DNA from: Flavobacterium terrae
Lineage (GTDB): Bacteria; Bacteroidota; Bacteroidia; Flavobacteriales; Flavobacteriaceae
Direction: 5' to 3'
DNA: 64,000 bases
NCBI RefSeq assembly: GCF_900142035.1
Contig: NZ_FQZI01000001.1
Span: 186,001-250,000, forward strand
Each line of letters starts with the position of its first letter. The stretch's first letter is position 1. The position numbers and the translations under genes are program-made. Positions 37,372 through 47,200 of the stretch are shown in pieces. The notes under the pieces were generated by a model that did not search any database, was not told where the DNA came from, and saw only the letters and a program-made list of their open reading frames with translations.

Positions 37372-39177
37372 ATGGGTTTAGTTACCGCTAAGGAAGTTGC
37401 AAAAGCAATAAAGACAGACAAATATGGAGTTCTTGGGACTTTTTCTGGTTGGCTGCTAATGAAAGTGCTTCAAATTTCTACTCTAAACAAGATATATAAC
37501 AGAAACAAGCATTTAAATGATCTTGAGTTTTTGAATGCTATCTTGGATGAGTTCCAAATAAAATTTGAAATTCCGGAAGAGGATTTAAAAAGATTACCTA
37601 AAGAAGGGCCTTATATTACCATTTCAAATCATCCTTTAGGTGGTATTGATGGTATATTGTTGTTAAAATTAATGCTTGAAAGAGAGCCTAATTTTAAAAT
37701 CATTGCTAATTTTCTTTTACATAGAATTGAGCCATTAAAACCTTACATTATGCCTGTAAATCCTTTTGAAAATCACAAGGATGCTAAATCTAGCGTAATT
37801 GGTTTAAAAGAAACTTTTCGCCATTTAAGTGATGGCAAACCTTTGGGAATGTTTCCAGCTGGTGAAGTTTCAACTTATAAAGACGGCAAACTAGTTGTTG
37901 ATAAAGAGTGGGAAGAAGGCGCTATCAAAGTGATTCGCAAAGCACAAGTTCCTGTGATACCAATTTATTTTCACGCAAAAAACAGCAAGTTTTTTTACAT
38001 GCTCTCAAAATTAGGAGATACATTAAGAACTGCTAAACTTCCTTCAGAATTATTAACTCAAAAGGATCGTGTAATCAAAGTTAGAATTGGAAAACCAATC
38101 TCTGTTGCAGAACAAAACGAACATGATACTTTAGAAGCATATTCAGAATTTTTACGCAAAAAAACCTATATGCTAGCCAATCCTTTTGAGAAAGAATCGA
38201 AATTAATAAACACACAAAGTTTAAAAATTCCGAAACCTGTAAAGGAGATTGTAGGAGGAGCAAATCAAGAGAAAATGATTGCCGAAGTTGAAAAGCTTCG
38301 TCAAATGGACACGCGACTTTTACAAAGCAAAAATTATGAAGTCTTTTTAGTAAAAGCTCAAGAAATTCCAAATATTCTACATGAAATTGGTCGTTTAAGA
38401 GAAGTTACTTTTAGAGAAGTTGGAGAAGGTACAAATGAATCTATTGACATTGATAAGTTTGACCAATATTATGACCATATGTTCCTTTGGGATGACGAAA
38501 CTAAGCAAATTGCTGGTGCGTATCGTATGGGATTAGGCTCTCAAATTTTTGCAAAATATGGTATAGACGGATTTTATCTTCAAGACCTGTTTAGGTTCGA
38601 ACCTGAACTTTACGATATGATGAGCAAGTCTATCGAGATGGGACGTGCTTTCATTGTTAAAGAATACCAGCAAAAACCAATGCCTTTATTCCTATTGTGG
38701 AAAGGTATTGTTCATACTACTCTACGTTATCCAGAGCATAAATTCTTAATTGGAGGAGTTAGTATTAGTAATCAGTTTTCTGATTTCTCAAAATCATTAA
38801 TGATTGAATTCATGAAATCAAATTACTATGATCCTTATGTAGCTCAATATATTCATCCTAAAAAAGAATTTAAGGTGAAATTAAAAGATGCCGACAAAGA
38901 CTTCATATTCAACGAAACGGAGGCTGATTTAAACAAATTTGACAAAATCATTGATGAAGTAGAGCCAGGTAATTTACGTTTACCAGTTTTAATCAAAAAA
39001 TACATTAAACAAAACGCTCGTGTTGTAGCATTTAATGTTGATCCATTATTCAATAATGCTGTTGATGGCTTAATGTATATTAGAATTGCTGATTTACCCG
39101 AAAGTACTGTAAAACCAGTTATGGAAGAGTTTCAAGCAGAACTTGAACGAAAACTTGCCGAAAAAGGTGAAGAATAA
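37372..39177 (+). CDS. olsF: Bifunctional aminolipid acyltransferase, OlsF-like
   Basis: 601 residues from the preferred ATG. The N-terminal half is a PlsC-type acyltransferase: NHPLGGIDG has the His-Asp pair but with one residue more than the usual HX4D spacing, then FPAGEVS and IPIYFHAKNS. The C-terminal half (about 300-540) is a GNAT-like N-acyltransferase of the OlsB/hemolysin type (LREVTFREVGEG, AGAYRMGLG, FYLQDLF, EMGRAFIVKEYQ, LIGGVSISNQF). This two-domain order matches OlsF, which makes ornithine lipid by N- and O-acylation. In this phylum glycine or other aminolipids are also possible products. Confidence 0.82.
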   Translation: MGLVTAKEVAKAIKTDKYGVLGTFSGWLLMKVLQISTLNKIYNRNKHLNDLEFLNAILDEFQIKFEIPEEDLKRLPKEGPYITISNHPLGGIDGILLLKLMLEREPNFKIIANFLLHRIEPLKPYIMPVNPFENHKDAKSSVIGLKETFRHLSDGKPLGMFPAGEVSTYKDGKLVVDKEWEEGAIKVIRKAQVPVIPIYFHAKNSKFFYMLSKLGDTLRTAKLPSELLTQKDRVIKVRIGKPISVAEQNEHDTLEAYSEFLRKKTYMLANPFEKESKLINTQSLKIPKPVKEIVGGANQEKMIAEVEKLRQMDTRLLQSKNYEVFLVKAQEIPNILHEIGRLREVTFREVGEGTNESIDIDKFDQYYDHMFLWDDETKQIAGAYRMGLGSQIFAKYGIDGFYLQDLFRFEPELYDMMSKSIEMGRAFIVKEYQQKPMPLFLLWKGIVHTTLRYPEHKFLIGGVSISNQFSDFSKSLMIEFMKSNYYDPYVAQYIHPKKEFKVKLKDADKDFIFNETEADLNKFDKIIDEVEPGNLRLPVLIKKYIKQNARVVAFNVDPLFNNAVDGLMYIRIADLPESTVKPVMEEFQAELERKLAEKGEE

Positions 39178-39216
39178 GTATAAAAAAACCAGCTAAATAG
39201 CTGGTTTTTTTATACT
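39177..39216. terminator. Bidirectional terminator between olsF and the M48 gene
   Basis: Perfect 19-base stem with a 2-base loop, core AACCAGCTA/TAGCTGGTT, with an A7 run on one arm and a T7 run on the other. It overlaps both stops of two convergent genes. Confidence 0.88.
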
Positions 39217-40012
39217 ATAAATTTTTATTTATTCTTTTGAAATCATTCCATTCTGTTTCTGACAAAATAGTTTTATAGCTTCTCTTTTTTCCTTTAATAT
39301 ATTCTAAAACATATTTAGCTCTTTCTTCTGCTTCTGGATGAGAACTCACCCATGACAAAGCAGTTGATAATGAATTAGTATCAAATGACATTTCATACAA
39401 GAAATCAGCAAAAGAGGCTGGGTTTACATCAGCATTTAACATATATTCTACACTTGTTAAATCTGCTTCTCTTTCCAATGACCTATCATACGCAGATGAA
39501 GATAGATTATGAAAAATATCTTTCATCACTTGAGCACTTCCACTTCCACCAGTTAATGACAACAGAACTGAAAGACCTATTTCTTTAGAAAGTTTTTTCA
39601 TCACATGCTTATTCTCGATATGAGCAATTTCATGACCTAATACACCAATCAACGCAGATTCATTTTTAGACGCCTCAATTAGCCCTGTATATACTACTAA
39701 ATGATTGCCTGGTAATGCAAATGCATTAATTTCATCATTTTTTAAAACATGTATTTTTAAACTATCCTGTTCGATACCGTTCTCTACACATAATGGCTTT
39801 ACAAGCTTATTAATAGTTTTAGTAATTGTATCATTTATTATAATTTCTTCTGTAGACTTTATTTCATCCCAAATAATATCTCCAAGAGTTTCTTCTGTAT
39901 TATTTTTAGCTTCTTTAACTCCAAAAATAGAAACAAAATCTATTTGCGCTAGTAACAACCAAACTGCAAAAAAAACTGCAATTACGCTTAAACCTTTAAC
40001 TATTATTTTCAT
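39215..40012 (-). CDS. M48-family metallopeptidase
   Basis: The 265-residue protein has one N-terminal membrane helix (about 5-24) and a peptidase domain with H127-E128-x-x-H131 (GHEIAHIENKH) and the third-ligand block LEREADLTSVEYM. NAFALPGNHLVVYTGLIE upstream is also typical of M48C/BepA-like enzymes. It probably acts in the periplasm on envelope proteins. Its start overlaps the end of the DUF4870-like gene by 17 bases, so it closes the TM2/DUF2752 operon. Confidence 0.9.
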   Translation of the reverse strand: MKIIVKGLSVIAVFFAVWLLLAQIDFVSIFGVKEAKNNTEETLGDIIWDEIKSTEEIIINDTITKTINKLVKPLCVENGIEQDSLKIHVLKNDEINAFALPGNHLVVYTGLIEASKNESALIGVLGHEIAHIENKHVMKKLSKEIGLSVLLSLTGGSGSAQVMKDIFHNLSSSAYDRSLEREADLTSVEYMLNADVNPASFADFLYEMSFDTNSLSTALSWVSSHPEAEERAKYVLEYIKGKKRSYKTILSETEWNDFKRINKNL

Positions 40013-40445
40013 TATTAATTGGGCAAGTTAAATTAGTAATATCTCCAACAAAATACATTTCAATATGATTCCCTTTCCTTGTTTGAGTAGCCAAATAAAG
40101 GGTCACAAAAAATTCGAACAAATTAAATAATACTATAGTAATGATATAAGCAATGTAATAATTTGTCGCCTTAGCTTCTTTAAAAATCACCGAAATGGTC
40201 CACCAAAAACCAATTGTATTGAAAAAAAACATACTTAGCTGAGCAAACAAAGCTTGAGTACAATGCCACTTCACAAAAGGGGTACTTTTTTTATTTCCAA
40301 GAAAAAAAAGAATTGACGCAAGTAAGTTCATTATAGGTAATGGCAAACCACCTAAAACAGCCACAAGCGACATTAAATAACTATTTGAAGCTCTTTCGAG
40401 TTCGCTATCTGCTGGTTTATAACCAAAATACAATTGTGCATTCAT
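39996..40445 (-). CDS. Four-helix membrane protein, DUF4870-like
   Basis: I choose the ATG at 40445 (149 residues) because it forms a classic ATGA 4-base overlap with the DUF2752 stop; the longer frame to 40472 would overlap more. Three to four hydrophobic helices are present (SLVAVLGGLPLPIMNLLASILFFLG, LSMFFFNTIGFWWTISVIF, IAYIITIVLFNLFEFFVTLYLA). The FVKWHCTQALFAQL segment resembles the H-x-x-QA block of DUF4870 proteins. Function unknown. Confidence 0.65.
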   Translation of the reverse strand: MNAQLYFGYKPADSELERASNSYLMSLVAVLGGLPLPIMNLLASILFFLGNKKSTPFVKWHCTQALFAQLSMFFFNTIGFWWTISVIFKEAKATNYYIAYIITIVLFNLFEFFVTLYLATQTRKGNHIEMYFVGDITNLTCPINNENNS

Positions 40446-40855
40446 AATTGTTTGTAAATATTCCAAATCCAATTTAAAAGAACAAGAAAAATGAGACTAA
40501 TTGCTACAATCTTAGTTCTGATAATAGATTCGGTTGTTAGGTAAAAATTGTAAAACGTTTGTTTTTTTGTAAAGTAGTCATAAATAATCCAAAGCGGACA
40601 ACATAACATTATTAAGGCTACAATGATACCAAAAGGATTTATAACTAAAGAAGACAAAATATTGCCTTGTACAATTTCTTGAACGGCCCTTGTAGTTCCA
40701 CAGGATGGGCAAGGTATAGTGGTTATTCTTTTAAAAAGGCAAGCCGTTAAATCAATATTTGATGAAGAATTAGCAAAGAACTTAAAAAAAAACAACCAAC
40801 TATATCCTAAAAAACAAGCTGTTAAAACAAGATTGTATAGCTTGTTTTTTTTCAT
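40442..40855 (-). CDS. DUF2752 membrane protein
   Basis: The 137-residue protein has about three membrane helices and the DUF2752 signature CPSCGTTR (C49, C52), with another Cys at 39 before it. The CPxCG pair could bind metal or form a disulfide. It is in an operon with the TM2 protein (1 base between them) and the DUF4870-like and M48 genes. Function unknown. Confidence 0.85.
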   Translation of the reverse strand: MKKNKLYNLVLTACFLGYSWLFFFKFFANSSSNIDLTACLFKRITTIPCPSCGTTRAVQEIVQGNILSSLVINPFGIIVALIMLCCPLWIIYDYFTKKQTFYNFYLTTESIIRTKIVAISLIFLVLLNWIWNIYKQL

Positions 40856-40856
40856 T

Positions 40857-41195
40857 TTACATTAATGCATTGAAAAATTTCTCAACATTTTTTTCTTTAG
40901 TTGCACCTTGGATTAAGAACCAATCCACAATAGCCCAAACATAAAATCCTCCACAAGTAAGCAATTTTCCTATTCCCATACCTGTATCGCCGATATAGAA
41001 ACGATCAATTCCTAAAGTTCCTGCAAAAATTGAAATTAACAACGCTGTAGTAGGGTCTTTAAATTGTGTAAATTGAAGTCTTTGCCATTGATCCTCATCA
41101 AGTGATAAAAGTTTTTCTCTAATAGCATTTAATTGATGTTCCTCAAAGTACTTGTTATTCATCATCAAGTACATGTCGACCTTTTGTGCGTCCAT
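40857..41195 (-). CDS. TM2-domain membrane protein
   Basis: 112 residues. The N-terminal 50 residues are soluble and helical (LNAIREKLLSLDEDQWQRL). Two membrane helices follow with the TM2 signature: ALLISIFAGTLGIDRFYIGDTGMGIGKLLTCGGFYVWAIVDWFLI. The DRF motif between the helices is diagnostic. It is the first gene of the four-gene operon ending in the M48 peptidase. The 127-base gap upstream (41196-41322) shows no clear promoter match. Confidence 0.85.
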   Translation of the reverse strand: MDAQKVDMYLMMNNKYFEEHQLNAIREKLLSLDEDQWQRLQFTQFKDPTTALLISIFAGTLGIDRFYIGDTGMGIGKLLTCGGFYVWAIVDWFLIQGATKEKNVEKFFNALM

Positions 41196-41322
41196 TTTTA
41201 ATTTTGTTTTTGGTTAATTCCTACTCTATTATGGATTTTCGGCATCTCCTATAAATTTATCTAAAAACTACAAGATTAATCTTACTCTATTGATACGAAC
41301 AATTTCTAAAAAAGTTACACTT

Positions 41323-41724
41323 TTAATCCTGACTTTTTCTTTTATAGAAAACTGTAACTGATAGCAAAAGTAGAATTCCTTCAACAGTAAAGAAAAATAA
41401 ATGATTAAAAACCTCTTGCGCAATGTAACTACAACTCAACCCAAATGCTATTAAACCAATTGAAATAAATAAGCCTTGTAAACGAGCCAGATGCTCACCC
41501 ATTTTAATAGATTTAGCAATAAAAAACATCCAAATTCCAGACAATAACATCATTATTGAAGAATAAATCCATATCATTTGAACACCTTGTGCGGCTGGCT
41601 CTTGTATTTCACCTTTAGAAACATGCTCCAATATTGCTGGATATCCTAAAAAAGCATGTGGTATAAATTGCAAACAGGTTAATATTGCAACGACTAAAAC
41701 TAAATAATAGCTCACCTTATTCAT
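41323..41724 (-). CDS. Small four-helix membrane protein, unknown
   Basis: 133 residues from the ATG at 41724, which gives a clean MNKVSYYLVLVVAIL start. Four hydrophobic helices are predicted (YLVLVVAILTCLQFIPHAFL, MIWIYSSIMMLLSGIWMFFI, GLFISIGLIAFGLSC, LFFFTVEGILLLLSVTVFY). It overlaps the end of the hydroxyacid dehydrogenase gene by 8 bases, so the two are coupled. No family recognised. Confidence 0.6.
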   Translation of the reverse strand: MNKVSYYLVLVVAILTCLQFIPHAFLGYPAILEHVSKGEIQEPAAQGVQMIWIYSSIMMLLSGIWMFFIAKSIKMGEHLARLQGLFISIGLIAFGLSCSYIAQEVFNHLFFFTVEGILLLLSVTVFYKRKSQD

Positions 41725-42673
41725 TTGTATAAAGATGTATGATTTTGTCAACTATTGTTTGTGCCAATTTTTCTTTACTTTCAACTGTCCATCCTGCTAT
41801 ATGTGGTGTCAACAGTACATTTTCTGCTTGTAATAAATACTCAAATGCCTGAGGTTTTTCACCTTCAAAAAGCGTTTCAAAAGATAACTTTTCATATTCT
41901 AAAACGTCTAAACCCGCTCCTAAGATTTTTCCTGATTTTAAAGCATCCACTAAATCTGCGGTAACAACACTATTACCACGAGCAGTATTAATAAACCAAA
42001 AGGGTTTTTCAAATCCTAAGATAAAATCTTTATTAATCATCTTATCGGTTTCTGGTGTCCAAGGTGTGTGAAGACTTACAACATCAACCTCTTTTTGGAA
42101 ATTTTCTAACGAAACTTGTTTTGCATTTTCATCACCAACATTCTCTAAAATATCGTAGCAAAGTACTTTAACATCAAAACCTCTTAGTTTTTTTGCAAAT
42201 GATTTACCCATGTTACCATAACCAATTATTCCAACAGTTTTACCATCAAGTTCATGACCTCTATTCGCTTCACGGTTCCAATGACCTGAACGAACTTCTC
42301 TATCTGCTTTATTTAATTTGTTAAACAAGGACAATAACATTCCCAAAGCATGTTCGCCAACAGCATTCCGATTTCCTTCTGGGGCAGCAATTAAATAAAC
42401 TTCTTTTTCTTGAGCATAATCACAATCAATACTTTCAAGACCTGCTCCAACACGTGCAATAAATTGAAGATTTACTGCTTTGTCTAAAAATTGCTTGTCT
42501 ATTTTAAATCGACTTCGAATTACAATACCATGGTAATTTTGAATTTTTTTTTCGACTTCATCTTTTGAAGAAATAAAATCAGTTTCATTACTAAAACCTG
42601 CTTTCTCTAATTGGTCCCAAAGTAAAGGGTGATTACTGTCAATATGAAGAATTTTAATTTCTTGTGGTTTCAC
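41717..42673 (-). CDS. D-isomer 2-hydroxyacid dehydrogenase (phosphoglycerate dehydrogenase-like)
   Basis: The 318-residue NAD-dependent enzyme has substrate-binding and Rossmann domains. Seen: the nucleotide motif GIIGYGNMG, the catalytic Arg in NTARGNSVV, the Glu in LDVLEYE and the His in LTPHIAGWT. The start of the substrate domain (IVIRSRFKID, ARVGAGLESID) matches SerA-type enzymes. It lacks the C-terminal ACT regulatory domain of long SerA. serine synthesis is likely but other hydroxyacid substrates are possible. The next gene overlaps by 8 bases. Confidence 0.85.
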   Translation of the reverse strand: MKPQEIKILHIDSNHPLLWDQLEKAGFSNETDFISSKDEVEKKIQNYHGIVIRSRFKIDKQFLDKAVNLQFIARVGAGLESIDCDYAQEKEVYLIAAPEGNRNAVGEHALGMLLSLFNKLNKADREVRSGHWNREANRGHELDGKTVGIIGYGNMGKSFAKKLRGFDVKVLCYDILENVGDENAKQVSLENFQKEVDVVSLHTPWTPETDKMINKDFILGFEKPFWFINTARGNSVVTADLVDALKSGKILGAGLDVLEYEKLSFETLFEGEKPQAFEYLLQAENVLLTPHIAGWTVESKEKLAQTIVDKIIHLYTNE

Positions 42674-42800
42674 AAATCTTGTATTAAGGTTTACTCAAAT
42701 ATACAATATTACCATAAAATTGGTTAATATCACATTGACATTGATAAGTACTACAAAAAGATTTGATCAATTATCTAGCGAAATTCTAAAAGAAAATATT

Positions 42801-44153
42801 CTAAAAACCTAGAATTACTCTAGCAATAGAAAAGTAAATCAAAATTCCAAGGATATCATTACTGGTTGTAATAAATGGCCCTGTGGCTAATGCAGGGTCT
42901 ATCCCGTATTTGTTTAAGATAATAGGAATAAAGGTTCCGTTAAGCGAAGCAATTACAATTACTGAAATTAACGCTACAGTTACTGTAATTCCAATATGTG
43001 CTTCAAAATTAAGCAAGTAATAACTTCCTAAAAATAAAATGGCTGCGAGAATAATTCCATTTAACAAGCTCAGGGAAAGTTCTTTCAATAAACGCTCAAC
43101 AATACTACCCGTTATGGCATTGTTGGCAAGACCTTGCACAATAATTGCCGAAGATTGTACTCCAACATTTCCTCCCATAGCAGCAATTAAAGGCGTAAAA
43201 AAGAATAATTCAGGATGTAATTTCATAGCTGGTTCAAAGAAACCCAATACTTTTACACTAATAAAACCTCCTAGTAATGCTAAAACCAACCATGGTAATC
43301 GAGCTCTTGTAAGTTCTAGAATACTATCGTCAGCTTCAACGTCTTGCGAGATACCGGCAGCTAACTGATAATCTTTGTCAGCTTCTTCCTTGATTACGTC
43401 TACAATGTCATCAATGGTAATACGTCCAACTAATCTTCCCATTTCATCCACAACAGGAATTGCTTCTAAGTCGTATTTTTGCATGATACGTGCTACCTCA
43501 ACATCTTTAGTATCAACTTTTACGTAATCCACTTTTTTGATATAAACATCACTAATAGGAGTCTTAGTAGAAGTGGTTAGTAAATCTTTTAAAGACAATC
43601 TTCCTTTAAGACGATCTTCATCATCAACCACATAAATAGAATGTACACGAGTAACATGTTCAGCTTGCTGACGCATTTCTTTCACACAAGTAAGAACATT
43701 CCAGTTTTCATTAACCTTAACTAGCTCTTTACCCATCAAACCTCCCGCAGTATCTTCGTCGTAACGCAATAGATCAACAATGTCTTTTGCATGTTCAACG
43801 TCTTCAAGCTCAGAAATTACTTCTTCTTTTTTGGATTGAGGAAGTTCTGCAATAATATCGGCGGCATCATCCGTATCTAATTCATCAAGCTCTTCTGCAA
43901 TTTCCTTAGCAGAAAGGTTTTTAAGGATTTTGACACGAACCTCTTCGTCAAGCTCCAAAAGAGCTTCAGCTGTTTTTTCAGAATCAAGAAGTTTGAAAAC
44001 GTAGCTTGCACCATAGTCGTCAAGCTCGTCCATAATATCAGCAATATCAGCAAAGTGAACATCCTGCAACAAGTTTTCTAATTCCTGTGCACGGTTTTCA
44101 CTAATGAGTTGTTCAATTTGAACAATAAAGTCTCTGCTGATTTTAAACTCCAT
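42801..44153 (-). CDS. mgtE: Magnesium transporter MgtE
   Basis: A 450-residue Mg2+ channel. An N-terminal helical MgtE_N domain (about 1-130, repeated LLxELDxDDAADI-type segments) is followed by two CBS domains (about 135-260: [48 protein letters not shown]) and five membrane helices. The pore signatures [24 protein letters not shown] and [17 protein letters not shown] are present, the latter with the selectivity Asp. Its start overlaps rsmA by 11 bases. Confidence 0.95.
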   Translation of the reverse strand: MEFKISRDFIVQIEQLISENRAQELENLLQDVHFADIADIMDELDDYGASYVFKLLDSEKTAEALLELDEEVRVKILKNLSAKEIAEELDELDTDDAADIIAELPQSKKEEVISELEDVEHAKDIVDLLRYDEDTAGGLMGKELVKVNENWNVLTCVKEMRQQAEHVTRVHSIYVVDDEDRLKGRLSLKDLLTTSTKTPISDVYIKKVDYVKVDTKDVEVARIMQKYDLEAIPVVDEMGRLVGRITIDDIVDVIKEEADKDYQLAAGISQDVEADDSILELTRARLPWLVLALLGGFISVKVLGFFEPAMKLHPELFFFTPLIAAMGGNVGVQSSAIIVQGLANNAITGSIVERLLKELSLSLLNGIILAAILFLGSYYLLNFEAHIGITVTVALISVIVIASLNGTFIPIILNKYGIDPALATGPFITTSNDILGILIYFSIARVILGF

Positions 44154-44922
44154 CGGCTGCGATTTTTTGAGTAAGTTCTATGAATTGCTCCACCGAAATT
44201 TGTTCGGGACGCAGGTCAAAGATACTATCTTCTCTCAAATTATCAGTCATATTAAAGCTTTTTAAGCTGTTACGAAGTGTTTTTCTTCTTTGGTTAAAAG
44301 CAGTTTTCACTACATTAAAAAATAATTTTTCGTCGCAAGGTAATTTATAATTTTCTTTACGCTTCATTCGCATTACCCCAGACTTTACTTTTGGAGGTGG
44401 TGTAAACACATGCTCAGACACTGTAAAAAGGTATTCAGTATCGTAAAAAGCTTGTGTTAAAACCGATAAAATACCATACGCCTTAGTTCCTTTTTTTTCA
44501 CAAATACGCTCAGCCACTTCTTTTTGAAACATTCCAGCGAATTCTGGTATCTGGTCGCGCATTTCAAGTGTTCTGAAAACTATTTGAGAAGAAATATTAT
44601 ATGGAAAATTCCCAATGATAGCAAATGGCTCTCCTTCAAAGACTTCATTGATATTATATTTAAGGAAATCTTTTGAAATAATTTTATTACTTAATTTTAA
44701 ATAATGGTTTTGTAAGTATTCTACAGATTCAGTATCAATTTCAATAACATAAGTATCGATAGGTTTTTCTAACAAATACTTTGTTAAAACACCCATTCCT
44801 GGTCCTATTTCTAATACTTTTTTATAACCTTCAAGTGTTAATGCATCTGCAATGTTTTGAGCGATATTTTCGTCATTCAAAAAATGCTGACCAAGGTGTT
44901 TTTTTGCTTTTACTTTATCCAT
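44143..44922 (-). CDS. rsmA: 16S rRNA dimethyladenosine transferase
   Basis: The 259-residue enzyme (KsgA) dimethylates two adjacent adenines in 16S rRNA helix 45. Seen: [11 protein letters not shown] at the N-terminus, the SAM-binding [12 protein letters not shown], and the catalytic [13 protein letters not shown] (NxPY/F). The C-terminal block [13 protein letters not shown] is also conserved. Cotranscribed with mgtE by overlap. Confidence 0.95.
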   Translation of the reverse strand: MDKVKAKKHLGQHFLNDENIAQNIADALTLEGYKKVLEIGPGMGVLTKYLLEKPIDTYVIEIDTESVEYLQNHYLKLSNKIISKDFLKYNINEVFEGEPFAIIGNFPYNISSQIVFRTLEMRDQIPEFAGMFQKEVAERICEKKGTKAYGILSVLTQAFYDTEYLFTVSEHVFTPPPKVKSGVMRMKRKENYKLPCDEKLFFNVVKTAFNQRRKTLRNSLKSFNMTDNLREDSIFDLRPEQISVEQFIELTQKIAADGV

Positions 44923-44970
44923 TATTTTTATGTTCTTGATTATTAAAAAATGTAAAACTCTTTACTTCTT

Positions 44971-45282
44971 TTAATGCTCAGAAATTAATTCAAGTTCTGT
45001 ACGAAAAGCAAGCATTTTATCTCCAAAAAGCTGCAATCCTTCGTCACGCAAACGAGGTGCGTCTTCTTGGTAATATTTTTCTAATGTTTCCTTAGAATCT
45101 GTAGTATATTGAATTGAGTATGTAACTCCTCCCATTTCTTCTTCTACCAAAACTTTTACCATCCTTGCAGTGGTAAATTTGCCTGTGGCTAAAACATCAG
45201 CAATATGTTTGTTTTGCATCCAATGCATCCATTGGTCGTGAACACTTTCGTGAATATTTATAGTAACGTTGTAGATTATCAT
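44971..45282 (-). CDS. DUF4286 family protein
   Basis: The 103-residue protein starts at ATG 45282 (MIIYNVTINIHESVHDQW); a longer frame to 45330 is unlikely. The pattern (MQNKHIADVLATG, YSIQYTTDSKETLEKYYQEDAPRLRDEG) matches the ferredoxin-like DUF4286 family near rsmA in Flavobacteria. Function unknown. It lies 48 bases upstream of rsmA. Confidence 0.8.
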   Translation of the reverse strand: MIIYNVTINIHESVHDQWMHWMQNKHIADVLATGKFTTARMVKVLVEEEMGGVTYSIQYTTDSKETLEKYYQEDAPRLRDEGLQLFGDKMLAFRTELELISEH

Positions 45283-45350
45283 TTTTTTTAGATTTGATTT
45301 GTGGATTTGATTATTCAAACAAAAGAACAAACAAATTACCGAATAAACTT

Positions 45351-47129
45351 TTATAAATTAGTATCTCCTCTGAGTTTCCTGAAGTTGTTTCTAGCCTCTA
45401 CAAAGTAAATACTATCTTGATGATTGAACAAGATTTTTTCATATAAACTCTTTGCTTTTTCATTATCTAAAAGATTCTTCCTATAAATCTCGGCAGAGAA
45501 AAACAAAGCCTCATCTATGTAAATTTCCTCAGGGAAACGATCTATTATTTGTTGATAGTAATTTACTGCTTGCTGGTAGTCTCCTAACTTCTCATAAATT
45601 TTGCCTATTTGCAGTAATGTTTCATCCTCAATACTTTCTCCTTTATGTTGATTAAGTATAGCTTTAAACTGCTCTAAAGCTTCATTGTTTTTGTTTTGAT
45701 AAATCATAAAATCTGCTCGAGCATATTTTTTTAACGCTACTTGAGTAGAATCTTCTACTGTATTATCAGAAATTAGTAAAAACAATTGCATTGCATCATT
45801 TGCAATAAGTTGTGAAACCGAAGATTTTAATACTTTGAATTGTTGTTGAGCCCATTCAAAATCTCCTTTATAATAACTAGCTTTTGCCATTTTTAAACTA
45901 GCTTGATGTGCCATTTCATCATTTGGTAAATCATCCTCTACCTGAGCATAATAAATTATGGCTTGATTAAATTTTTCGTCAAGTAAAAGAACATCTGCGA
46001 GCTCCATCTTAACATATCCTTTTTCGAAAGGATTTAATGGTAGTTCCAATGCTTTTGTCAAAATGGATTTCGCGCTTTCGAATTGTTTTAGGTAAAAAGC
46101 ATCAAAATGAGCTTTTAGAATTTGTACTTTCAATGTACTATTAGATACTCCATACTCTCCAAAAAGCTGATTTATTTTTTGAGATATAATAGGGTATTCT
46201 TGAGGGCTTGCTTTTTCAACATCCATCACTAATAGAGAATGCTTCATATCAAGTATTATTTGTCTGTCTTGAGTATTAGCCAAAACAAACTCAAGTATTT
46301 CTCTTGCCACATCATTTTCTTTTTCTTCAGATGCTAATCTTGCAAGGGTAAGAACATTACTAAAGCTCTCTGGACTTCTTTTATAAATCGCTTTTTCTTG
46401 AATAAATGCTTTTCCGTATTCTTTTTGTTGCACAAAATACCAACTCATAAATCTGTTCCAAAACAAATCTTGTGATTTTTGAGTTCTTAACAACAAGGCC
46501 TTTTTTAGATAATCTGAGAAAGTTTTAGAATGATCTTCAGACATAAATCTATTTAACTGATTTTGAACTAAAATCAAATTATCAGGAAACTTTCCAGAAT
46601 AATCCAATAAGGCATCTATCATCGATTCTATTTTTCCCAATTGTCCTTGAAGTAATGCTATTTGATAATCAAAATTAAGTTCAGGATTCAATTTTTGGGC
46701 AATCGAATAGGACTCTATGGCTTGTTGTAGCAGTACTTTTACTTCAAATTCGCGAGCAATTCCGTAAACGTAATTTGGATTTTCTTGTATTTTCTGAAAT
46801 GCTAAATCGTAGTTTTTTTTAGCCTTTTCAGGTTGATTTTGCAATTGATAATTGTATCCCAATTCGACATACAATTGTGGCAACTTGCTCCTTTCTAATT
46901 TATTTTTAATAGTATTCTCGGCTTTTAAAAAATCTTTTAACTGCTGATAGCAAGCCACCTGCTTTTGAAAATACTGATAATTTCCAGGACTTGCTTTTAT
47001 TAAATTCTCATAAATAATTATAGCTTTATCAAACTCTCCTCTATCAAAATAATTTTGCGCCAAAAATTCGTTTTGAGAAAAAACAAATATTGGAAATAAT
47101 AAAAAAAGTAAGCGCAAAAACTTCATCAT
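45351..47129 (-). CDS. Secreted tetratricopeptide-repeat protein
   Basis: 592 residues with a signal peptide (LLFLLFPIFVFSQ) and many TPR units through most of its length, e.g. AQNYFDRGEFDKAIIIYENLIKASP near residue 25 and IGKIYEKLGDYQQAVNYYQQIIDRFP near 535. No enzymatic motif. It likely scaffolds proteins in the periplasm or at the outer membrane. The DUF4286 and rsmA genes follow in the same direction. Confidence 0.85.
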   Translation of the reverse strand: MMKFLRLLFLLFPIFVFSQNEFLAQNYFDRGEFDKAIIIYENLIKASPGNYQYFQKQVACYQQLKDFLKAENTIKNKLERSKLPQLYVELGYNYQLQNQPEKAKKNYDLAFQKIQENPNYVYGIAREFEVKVLLQQAIESYSIAQKLNPELNFDYQIALLQGQLGKIESMIDALLDYSGKFPDNLILVQNQLNRFMSEDHSKTFSDYLKKALLLRTQKSQDLFWNRFMSWYFVQQKEYGKAFIQEKAIYKRSPESFSNVLTLARLASEEKENDVAREILEFVLANTQDRQIILDMKHSLLVMDVEKASPQEYPIISQKINQLFGEYGVSNSTLKVQILKAHFDAFYLKQFESAKSILTKALELPLNPFEKGYVKMELADVLLLDEKFNQAIIYYAQVEDDLPNDEMAHQASLKMAKASYYKGDFEWAQQQFKVLKSSVSQLIANDAMQLFLLISDNTVEDSTQVALKKYARADFMIYQNKNNEALEQFKAILNQHKGESIEDETLLQIGKIYEKLGDYQQAVNYYQQIIDRFPEEIYIDEALFFSAEIYRKNLLDNEKAKSLYEKILFNHQDSIYFVEARNNFRKLRGDTNL

Positions 47130-47132
47130 ATT

Positions 47133-47179
47133 AAAAAAACAATGTACTAAGGTAGCAATAATTTTGCCACTTTAGTACA
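47133..47179 (-). terminator. Terminator after serS
   Basis: Minus strand: a 15-base stem TGTACTAAAGTGGCA/TGCTACCTTAGTACA with one A-C mismatch and one G-U pair, then TT-G and a run of seven T. It lies 21 bases past the serS stop. Confidence 0.75.
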
Positions 47180-47200
47180 TATTGTGTTTTCGTTAAGAAA

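Noticed and set aside
42700-42735. Imperfect hairpin ATATTACC / GGTTAATAT upstream of the hydroxyacid dehydrogenase gene
   Set aside because: Bulged, AT-rich and without a T-run at a suitable distance; not distinguishable from chance.
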